Source: Nocardia kruczakiae NBRC 101016 (GTDB lineage Bacteria > Actinomycetota > Actinomycetes > Mycobacteriales > Mycobacteriaceae). Taken from it: DNA of 57,373 nt. Below the pieces are notes generated by a model that was given only the letters and a program-made list of their open reading frames with translations, was not told where the DNA came from and did not search any database. Numbering within the stretch: position 1 is the first letter of the stretch; every line of letters starts with the position of its first letter. Shown piece after piece: positions 51,988-57,373 of the stretch. The DNA lies in contig NZ_BDBL01000043.1 in NCBI RefSeq assembly GCF_001612965.1, positions 1 through 57,373 on the forward strand, read 5' to 3'. The position numbers and the translations under genes were made by a program.

Positions 51988-52350
51988 TCACGACGCGGCG
52001 GGCGCCGGGGTCGCGGCCGGGCTCAGCTCTCCCAATTGTCCGGTCCGAATCGCCCAGCGCTCGAACCACACCGAGGTGAACGGCACTACCGTCGACACCA
52101 GACCCAGCAGGATCGTCTTGCCGGGCCATTCGTATTCGCGCCAGGCCAGCAGCAGGCTCACCGCGTACAGCAGGAAGATGATGCCGTGCAGCATGCCGAA
52201 CACCATCACCGGCCAGGTGATGGGTTCGGGCAGCCGCTTGAGCACCGAACCGAGCAGCAACAGCGCCCACGACGGCGCTTCCAGCAGTCCGAACAGACGC
52301 ACCCGCTTGGCGACGGTGCTCACGTCGAAGAATTCGCCCATGGCCACCAT
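51988..52350 (-). CDS. DUF3817 membrane protein
   Basis: A 120-residue protein with three hydrophobic segments. VFGMLHGIIFLLYAVSLLLA (about residues 51-70) is the DUF3817 core motif. Function unknown. Two in-frame ATGs, 52350 and 52341, and a further one at 52359 are possible starts; none has a clear ribosome site. It lies 13 bases upstream of the CnoX-like gene on the same strand, so they may be co-transcribed. It is the second DUF3817 gene in the window. Confidence 0.82.
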   Translation of the reverse strand: MVAMGEFFDVSTVAKRVRLFGLLEAPSWALLLLGSVLKRLPEPITWPVMVFGMLHGIIFLLYAVSLLLAWREYEWPGKTILLGLVSTVVPFTSVWFERWAIRTGQLGELSPAATPAPAAS

Positions 52351-52411
52351 TGTGCCCAACGACTACGCAGCGTCGTAGTAGGTGTGGGTCATGCCACAGC
52401 GAGATTCGGCC

Positions 52412-53593
52412 TCAGACGCGGACGATGAGGGCGTCGCCTTGTCCGCCGCCACCACACAGCGCGGCCGCACCGACACCGCCACCACGGCGCTTCAGCTCCA
52501 GCGCCAGATGCAGCACGATCCGCGCGCCCGACATCCCCAGCGGGTGACCGATCGCGATCGCACCACCATTGACGTTCACCTTCTCCGGATCGATACCCAG
52601 CTTGCGGGTCGAGGCGATCCCGACCGCCGCGAACGCCTCGTTGATCTCCACCAGATCCAGATCCGCCGGCGAAATACCTTCCTTCGCGCACGCTTTCGCG
52701 ATCGCGTTCGCCGGCTGGTCCTGCAGCGTGGAATCCGGACCGGCCACCACACCCGCGGCCCCGATCTCCGCGATCCAGCTCAACCCCAGCTCCTGAGCCT
52801 TCGCCTTGCTCATCACCACCACCGCCGCCGCACCGTCGGAAATCTGCGACGCCGAACCCGCGGTGATCGTGCCGTCCTTGGCGAAGGCCGGACGCAACTT
52901 GCCCAGCGACTCCACCGTCGTATCCGCGCGCACGCCCTCGTCCTCGCTCACCACGATCGGATCGCCCTTGCGCTGCGGCACCGACACCGGCACCACCTCA
53001 TCGGTGAACACACCGTTCTTCCACGCCGCGGCGGCCTTCTGATGCGAGGCGGCGGCGAAGGCGTCCTGCTCGGCGCGGCCGATCCCGTCACCGGCATTGC
53101 GCGACTCGGTCAACGCGCCCATCGCCTGGTCGGTGAAGATGTCGTGCAACCCGTCGTAGGCCATGTGGTCACGCAACGTGACATCGCCGTACTTGAAGCC
53201 CTCACGCGACTTCTCCAGCATGTGCGGGGCCCGGCTCATCGACTCCTGACCACCGGCCACCACGATCTCGTACTCACCGGCGCGAATCAGCTGATCCGCC
53301 AACGCGATCGCGTTGATACCCGACAAACACACCTTGTTCACCGTCAACGCCGGCACATCCATCGGGATACCACCCGCGACCGCGGCCTGACGCGCCGGAA
53401 TCTGACCCGCGCCCGCGGTCAGCACCTGACCCATGATCACGTAGTCGACCTGCTCCGGCGCGACCCCACCACGCTCGAGCGCCGCCTTGATGGCGAAACC
53501 ACCCAGATCCGACCCGGAAAACCCGGACAACCCACCGAGCAGCCGACCGACCGGGGTACGGGCGCCGGAGACGATGACAGAGGTGGTGGCCAC
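52412..53593 (-). CDS. fadA4: Acetyl-CoA C-acetyltransferase (thiolase)
   Basis: A 393-residue thiolase that condenses or cleaves acetoacetyl-CoA and related thioesters. The acyl-binding Cys89 is in NKVCLSG; the base His is in GGAIAIGHPLG and the second Cys in CGGGGQG, with NEAFA before them. GTG 53593 has GAGG six bases upstream and gives the normal length; the frame continues to 53614. It corresponds to Rv1323. A methylmalonyl-CoA epimerase is divergent, and the interval holds a tandem repeat array. Confidence 0.94.
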   Translation of the reverse strand: MATTSVIVSGARTPVGRLLGGLSGFSGSDLGGFAIKAALERGGVAPEQVDYVIMGQVLTAGAGQIPARQAAVAGGIPMDVPALTVNKVCLSGINAIALADQLIRAGEYEIVVAGGQESMSRAPHMLEKSREGFKYGDVTLRDHMAYDGLHDIFTDQAMGALTESRNAGDGIGRAEQDAFAAASHQKAAAAWKNGVFTDEVVPVSVPQRKGDPIVVSEDEGVRADTTVESLGKLRPAFAKDGTITAGSASQISDGAAAVVVMSKAKAQELGLSWIAEIGAAGVVAGPDSTLQDQPANAIAKACAKEGISPADLDLVEINEAFAAVGIASTRKLGIDPEKVNVNGGAIAIGHPLGMSGARIVLHLALELKRRGGGVGAAALCGGGGQGDALIVRV

Positions 53594-53630
53594 GATGAAC
53601 CTCGCTTCTCGCATTCGGGGACGCAGCGGC

Positions 53631-53744
53631 GAGCCGCTGACATATTCGGTGGCGAGCCGCTCACATACTCGGTGGCGATCCGCTCACGTACACGTGGCGG
53701 GCCGCCCTCGTAGTCGACGACGGACCGCGCTCGTACTCAACGGT
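53631..53744. repeat. Five-unit degenerate tandem array, ~23 bp period
   Basis: Units begin at 53631, 53654, 53677, 53699 and 53722. Units 1 and 2 differ at three positions; unit 3 is one base shorter; units 4 and 5 are more diverged but keep CCGC, then CTC, then GTA or ATA, then TC. Core of unit 2: GAGCCGCTCACATACTCGGT. The array fills the gap between the thiolase start and the promoter of the epimerase gene. Confidence 0.7.
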
Positions 53745-53782
53745 AACCCTTCCCGTCCCGGCAGCTCCAGGTAGGTGCGCGC

Positions 53783-53788
53783 TACCTT
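53783..53788 (+). promoter_or_regulatory. -10 box for leaderless epimerase gene
   Basis: TACCTT stands six bases before GTG 53795. Confidence 0.5.
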
Positions 53789-53794
53789 CGTAGA

Positions 53795-54265
53795 GTGAGC
53801 ACTACCGATACGTCCGCTTTCATTCCCGCCGATTACGTCATCGCCGTCGACCACGTCGGCATCGCCGTGCCCGATCTCGATACCGCCGTGGCGTGGTATT
53901 CGGACAATCTCGGCATGGTCGAAACCCACCGTGAGGTCAACGAGGCCCAGGGCGTGCACGAGGCGATGCTGTCACTGCCCGGTTCCGGCGACGACGCCAC
54001 TGCCCTGCAGTTGCTGGCGCCGCTGAACGAGGAATCCACCATCGCCAAGTTCATCGACCGCAACGGCCCGGGATTGCAGCAACTGGCCTACCGCGTGACC
54101 GATATCGACGCGGTAGCTACCTTCCTGCGAGGCCGCGGCATCCGTTTGCTGTACGACGCTCCGCGCGCCGGAACGGCCCACTCGCGCATCAATTTCATCC
54201 ACCCCAAGGATGCTGGCGGTGTGCTCGTCGAATTGGTCGAACCGGCCGCGAATCCTACTCACTAG
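53795..54265 (+). CDS. Methylmalonyl-CoA epimerase
   Basis: A 156-residue VOC-superfamily metalloenzyme that interconverts (R)- and (S)-methylmalonyl-CoA, linking propionyl-CoA from odd-chain lipids or sterols to succinyl-CoA. His20 (DHVGIAVPDL), the middle motif ALQLLAPL, and Glu in GVLVELVEP match the Co(II)-binding site; FIHPKDAGGVLVELVEP is the typical ending. It is divergent from thiolase as in mycobacteria (Rv1322A). Leaderless GTG. Confidence 0.93.
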   Translation: MSTTDTSAFIPADYVIAVDHVGIAVPDLDTAVAWYSDNLGMVETHREVNEAQGVHEAMLSLPGSGDDATALQLLAPLNEESTIAKFIDRNGPGLQQLAYRVTDIDAVATFLRGRGIRLLYDAPRAGTAHSRINFIHPKDAGGVLVELVEPAANPTH

Positions 54266-54308
54266 TACCGCAATCGGGCCACGGAAACAGTTCATAACGA
54301 CATTCGCA

Positions 54309-54332
54309 GTCGACTCACCATGGTGGGTCGAC
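54309..54332. promoter_or_regulatory. 24-bp near-perfect palindrome over predicted -35
   Basis: GTCGACTCACCA and TGGTGGGTCGAC pair over 12 positions with one mismatch (a T-G pair in RNA). It ends six bases before the -10 box of the DivIVA-like gene, so it covers the -35 region; there is no T tract. It could be an operator or a hairpin ending the epimerase transcript. Confidence 0.5.
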
Positions 54333-54338
54333 AGGCTG

Positions 54339-54344
54339 TAGTTT
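54339..54344 (+). promoter_or_regulatory. -10 box for leaderless DivIVA-like gene
   Basis: TAGTTT stands seven bases before ATG 54352. Confidence 0.5.
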
Positions 54345-54351
54345 GTGGGGC

Positions 54352-55344
54352 ATGTCGTCCACTGAGCCCGATCGCAATCGCTTCGTCGCGTTGCCTTTCA
54401 CGGTAGTACGTAAAGGCTACGACCGTGACGAAGTACGCAATTACTTCGACCGTTTCGATGCCGAGCTGAGGGTCACCGCAACAGATCGCGATGCCGCCGC
54501 CGCTCAGGCCCGTAACCTGGCCGCCCAGCTGGAGGACGCCCGCGACGAGATCGATGAACTTCGCAAGGAAGTCGATCGCCTGTCGGTTCCGCCCACCACC
54601 GCGGAAGGCATGAGCGACCGAATCTCCCGGATGCTGCGATTGGCATCCGACGAGGCGTCCGAGGTCCGCGCGCAGGCGCAGGCGGAGGCCGCCGAGATGA
54701 TCTCCATCGCGGAGCAGCAGGCCACCGAGATGCGTGGCAAGTACGAATCCCTGCTGGCCGAGACCAAGGAGAAGCGCGAGGCGCTCGAGGTCGAATTCGA
54801 GCAGACGCTGTCGAACGCGCGCGCCGAATCGGCCAAGATCGTCGAGGCCGCCCAGGCCGATGCCACCCGCATCACCAAGGAGGCCGAGGCCAAGCGCAAG
54901 GCCGCCCAGCAGGACTTCGAGGCCACGATGGCCGAGAAGCGGACCAAGCTGACCAAGGCCATGGAGGAGCTGGAGGCATCCAGCCGCTCCGACGCCGCCC
55001 AGCGCATCAAGGAGGCCACCGACGAGGCCAACCGCCTGGTCACCTCCGCCACCCAGTCCGCCGATCGCAAGATCGCGCACGCCAAGGAACTGGCAGAGGA
55101 AATGCGCGTCCTGCGCGGCCGGGTGCTGGCCCAGCTGTTGGGTATTCGCGGCCAGCTCGATTCGGTCCCGGCCATGCTGGCCGCGGTCAACCGCGAGAGC
55201 GAACTGCTCGACGGTGCACCGGAGCAGCGTTCGCTGTCCGGTAAGCAGTCCGGAGCCGGCCGGCAGAAGGCCATCCCCGAGGTCAAGGCGGAAGACGAAG
55301 AGTCCGTCGACGAAGAGCGCGAAAGCGCCGAAGTCTCGAGCTGA
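54352..55344 (+). CDS. DivIVA-like coiled-coil protein
   Basis: A 330-residue cytosolic protein. The N-terminus (residues 10-60) has FTVVRKGYDRDEVRNYFDRFDAEL, a DivIVA-type membrane-binding domain; residues 65-240 are long Ala/Glu/Lys/Arg-rich coiled coils with regular heptads; the tail is acidic. It resembles actinobacterial coiled-coil organisers of polar growth, not the main Wag31. A likely role is scaffolding at poles or septa. A strong terminator follows. It is not adjacent to cell-division genes. Confidence 0.8.
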   Translation: MSSTEPDRNRFVALPFTVVRKGYDRDEVRNYFDRFDAELRVTATDRDAAAAQARNLAAQLEDARDEIDELRKEVDRLSVPPTTAEGMSDRISRMLRLASDEASEVRAQAQAEAAEMISIAEQQATEMRGKYESLLAETKEKREALEVEFEQTLSNARAESAKIVEAAQADATRITKEAEAKRKAAQQDFEATMAEKRTKLTKAMEELEASSRSDAAQRIKEATDEANRLVTSATQSADRKIAHAKELAEEMRVLRGRVLAQLLGIRGQLDSVPAMLAAVNRESELLDGAPEQRSLSGKQSGAGRQKAIPEVKAEDEESVDEERESAEVSS

Positions 55345-55392
55345 CAACACGCGCCACCCCCTCAGGGCGACAACATTCACCACCCGTTTCGA

Positions 55393-55427
55393 GGCCGCTC
55401 CCGCACCGCGGGGGCGGCCTTCTCTCT
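55393..55427 (+). terminator. Rho-independent terminator after DivIVA-like gene
   Basis: GGCCGCTCCCGC pairs with GCGGGGGCGGCC (12 bp, one T-G pair) around a three-base loop, followed by TTCTCTCT. It ends the DivIVA-like transcript and lies just before the stop of the opposing small zinc-binding gene. Confidence 0.75.
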
Positions 55428-55439
55428 ACCCCCGGCGGG

Positions 55440-55742
55440 TTACGACCAGCGCCGCGTGATCGTGCGGGTGTGCCGCCCGCGCCAGCAGCCGGAATGCCAA
55501 TGCCGGCGGTCGTTTTCGCCGCCCTCGGCCGGCCACGCCACGATATGCGCTGTACCGGGCGGGATCTCGTGATCGCAGCCGGGGCACCGATAGGTCTTCA
55601 CCGCACGCGAACCCGGAATCGTGCGCACCACAAAGGTTTCCGCGCCGCCGGGCCCGTCCTCGGTGCGCCCGAAGACGTCACCGATCGGTCGCGGATTCCG
55701 ATGGAGCCGCGACGATTTCGGACGAGGTTTCCGGCGTGGCAC
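55440..55742 (-). CDS. Small putative zinc-binding protein
   Basis: A 100-residue basic protein. CPGC (Cys53, Cys56) and HWHSGCW (His81, His83, Cys86) can form one zinc site in a zinc-ribbon-like fold. Relatives in actinobacteria are often labelled ATP/GTP-binding proteins without evidence. GTG 55742 follows GAGGG. It lies nine bases after the nucS stop, so the two are co-transcribed; a DNA- or RNA-binding accessory role is possible but unproven. Confidence 0.72.
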   Translation of the reverse strand: MPRRKPRPKSSRLHRNPRPIGDVFGRTEDGPGGAETFVVRTIPGSRAVKTYRCPGCDHEIPPGTAHIVAWPAEGGENDRRHWHSGCWRGRHTRTITRRWS

Positions 55743-55750
55743 GAGCGCCC

Positions 55751-56440
55751 TCAGAACAACCGGAATTCGGTGCTGTCGGTGCCGCGCAGAGCATCGTAAT
55801 CGAGTGTGACGCAGCGGATCCCGCGATCGGTGGCCAGGGTCCGCGCCTGCGGTTTGATCTGTTGTGCGGCGAAGACACCGGTCACCGGCGCCAGCAGCGG
55901 ATCGCGGTTGAGCAGTTCCAGATAGCGGGTGAGCTGCTCCACCCCGTCGATCTCGCCGCGGCGTTTGATCTCCACCGCCACGGTGGCGCCGCCGGCATCA
56001 CGGCACAGGATGTCCACGGGGCCGATGGCCGTCATGTATTCGCGCCGGATCAGCGTATAGCCGTCGCCCAGGGTGCCGATGTGCTCGGCGAGCAGCTCCT
56101 GCAGATGCGCTTCCACGCCGTCTTTCACGAGCCCGGGATCCACGCCCAGCTCGTGCGCGGAGTCGTGTTCGATGTCCTCGACGGTGATCCGCAGCTCCTC
56201 ACCGGCTTTGTTGGTCACCACCCACAGCTGAGAGCCGTCGGGCATCGTCTCGACATCGGTCTCACGCTCCTCCAACCAGCAGGGCGGGCTCATCCAGTTC
56301 AGCGGTTTGTAGGAACCGCCGTCGGAATGCACCAGCACCGAACCGTCCGCTTTCATCATCAGCAGCCGACGGGCCATCGGGAGATGTGCGGTGAGCCGAC
56401 CCACGTAATCGACCTGGCAACGAGCAATCACAAGGCGCAC
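55751..56440 (-). CDS. nucS: Mismatch-specific endonuclease NucS/EndoMS
   Basis: A 229-residue nuclease that makes double-strand cuts at mismatches and carries non-canonical mismatch repair in actinobacteria, which lack MutS/MutL. The N-terminal DNA-binding domain (about 1-115) has YKPLNWMSPPCWLE; the nuclease domain holds MTAIGPVDILCRD and VAVEIKRRGEIDGVEQLTRY with the Asp and Glu-X-Lys metal residues. The C-terminal EFRLF resembles a beta-clamp-binding tail. It corresponds to Rv1321. Leaderless GTG. Confidence 0.95.
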   Translation of the reverse strand: MRLVIARCQVDYVGRLTAHLPMARRLLMMKADGSVLVHSDGGSYKPLNWMSPPCWLEERETDVETMPDGSQLWVVTNKAGEELRITVEDIEHDSAHELGVDPGLVKDGVEAHLQELLAEHIGTLGDGYTLIRREYMTAIGPVDILCRDAGGATVAVEIKRRGEIDGVEQLTRYLELLNRDPLLAPVTGVFAAQQIKPQARTLATDRGIRCVTLDYDALRGTDSTEFRLF

Positions 56441-56446
56441 CGGTCG

Positions 56447-56452
56447 AGTTTA
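56447..56452 (-). promoter_or_regulatory. -10 box for leaderless nucS
   Basis: On the minus strand TAAACT stands six bases before GTG 56440, and there is no ribosome site. Confidence 0.5.
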
Positions 56453-56485
56453 GGCCCTCGCCGAGACCGCTTGCGCGCGGGGCGA

Positions 56486-57229
56486 TCAGCCGACGAGGAG
56501 GATGTACCCGAGGACGGCCGCGACGACGAGCAGCCCCATCTCGAACCGATTGAGCCGGTGCGCGTGCACATGACCGCTGCGCAGCAGCAACCACCCGGTC
56601 AGCAGGCCGATCGTCAGGGCGATCAGATGCCCGACATTGGTGAAGGTATGGCCCATGATGACGCCCGCGACGGCGACCGCGCCCAGCGAGATCGCCCACG
56701 TGGGTCGCCACTTGGCGGGCAGGACCACGATCAGCGATCCGATGACCGCCATCGCGCCGTAGCTGACCCCGACGTCCTCGGCGAGGGAAATACTCGTCGG
56801 CAGCCATTTCACGCTCACCGCCACCCACAGGCCGCCGGCGACGACGAGTGTGGCGCCGATATGCCCGGCGATGAAGATGCGCAGCAGTGACAGCGCCCCG
56901 AAGCGCCATTCCGCCAGAATGAGCAGACAGACCAGCAACGGGATGAGCAGAGCACCGGCGGTGCCGTCGCCGATCACGAACGCGCTCGAGAAGAGGGTGC
57001 CGAATCGCCCGGCCAGCAGGTTGTGCAGATTGGTGCTCGCATGCTGGATGACGCGGGTCTGCTGCGTATCGCTGAGCACGGACACCAGAACCGTCACCGC
57101 GATGAGCAGGGCGCCGTAGCTGTAGGTCATCGGCAGCTTGAACCGATCCCGCAGCGTGAGGGAACGGCCGGCCTGCACGGGGCCGGACTCCAGTGCTGAC
57201 TGTGTGGCCGGCTCCTGGAGTAGAACCAT
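56486..57229 (-). CDS. Rhomboid-like membrane protein
   Basis: A 247-residue protein with about six membrane helices. GVSYGAMAVIGSL could supply a catalytic Ser and VGHLIALTIGLLTGW a His, the rhomboid dyad, and HNLLAGRFGTLFSSAF precedes them; a true HxxxN motif is not seen. It may be an active protease of an unusual subgroup or a non-proteolytic relative. ATG 57229 has GGAAGG eight bases upstream. It lies 45 bases upstream of nucS, which has its own promoter. Function unknown. Confidence 0.72.
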   Translation of the reverse strand: MVLLQEPATQSALESGPVQAGRSLTLRDRFKLPMTYSYGALLIAVTVLVSVLSDTQQTRVIQHASTNLHNLLAGRFGTLFSSAFVIGDGTAGALLIPLLVCLLILAEWRFGALSLLRIFIAGHIGATLVVAGGLWVAVSVKWLPTSISLAEDVGVSYGAMAVIGSLIVVLPAKWRPTWAISLGAVAVAGVIMGHTFTNVGHLIALTIGLLTGWLLLRSGHVHAHRLNRFEMGLLVVAAVLGYILLVG

Positions 57230-57373
57230 TCGGATCACCTTCCGCTACCAGACCGGTACCGCGTGCACCGGGTCGACACCTTCCATGATCCCGATCGATC
57301 TCCCGAATGGTGTCAGGCTTACTTAGGAAAGTCCTGTGAACCGGGGAATACCCACCCGGATCGGTCCCAAAAT

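Noticed and set aside
57313..57328. IdeR/DtxR-like iron box upstream of the rhomboid-like gene
   Set aside because: The best alignment to the 19-base consensus gives only about 12 matches, too few to call.
1..57373. tRNA, rRNA, CRISPR, IS or prophage elements
   Set aside because: I found no cloverleaf-like sequences, transposase motifs, regular spacer-repeat arrays or integrase genes on reading the window.

Overview
The window is a very GC-rich actinobacterial chromosome segment. It has a complete yrbE-mce operon, many leaderless starts, and a long gene order that matches the Mycobacterium tuberculosis stretch Rv1321 to Rv1343c as I remember it. Together these point to a mycolic-acid-producing actinomycete, most likely Nocardia or a close relative. 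I see no rRNA, tRNA, insertion sequence, prophage or CRISPR array.

Region 1 (1-12.3 kb). The 3' end of ctaD (cytochrome oxidase subunit I) meets a short YidC-type insertase tail to tail. A small membrane protein follows, diverging from a two-gene unit (DapB-like dehydrogenase and CxxC carboxymuconolactone decarboxylase-family protein). The minus strand from 12258 down to 3743 is one operon, yrbEA-yrbEB-mceA-B-C-D-E-F plus an Mce-associated membrane protein. It encodes a lipid or sterol importer, and its predicted promoter carries a 14-bp palindrome of the KstR type.

Region 2 (12.3-26.3 kb) is accessory: a PHB-depolymerase-like esterase coupled to a PEBP-family protein; an APH(2'')-like kinase divergent from a MarR regulator; an MBL-fold hydrolase; a methyltransferase; a VIT1-type transporter; a pentapeptide-repeat protein; a SnoaL-like protein divergent from an XRE/MmyB regulator; an NAD-binding protein divergent from a PadR regulator followed by an FAD monooxygenase; a DHA2 drug exporter with a cytosolic C-terminal domain; and an SDR.

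Region 3 (26.3-57.2 kb) is the conserved mycobacterial-type backbone with insertions. It runs: LprD-like protein, DUF3817, rdgB, rph, Rv1339-type phosphodiesterase, rhomboid, cysM-cysO-mec (sulfur-carrier cysteine synthesis), P1 peptidase, DUF2017, clpS, then pncB-pncA (nicotinamide salvage), an alpha/beta hydrolase and dinG. Next come DoxX, an NCS2 purine permease, glgP, a dienelactone hydrolase, glgE and glgB (GlgE glycogen pathway), an HD protein, an SSI-type inhibitor, a CnoX-like protein, DUF3817, thiolase, methylmalonyl-CoA epimerase, a DivIVA-like protein, a zinc-binding small protein, nucS and a rhomboid-like membrane protein. murI is absent from its usual place in this order.

The most useful leads are: a four-residue tail on CysO after its Gly-Gly; a KstR-type site inside the mce promoter; a five-unit ~23-bp degenerate tandem array between the thiolase and epimerase genes; a 24-bp palindrome over the predicted -35 of the DivIVA-like gene; 16 genes with a TANNNT box 6-7 nt before the start codon; and a ClpS whose leaderless start implies a long N-terminal extension. 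No large, clearly new multi-gene system is evident.
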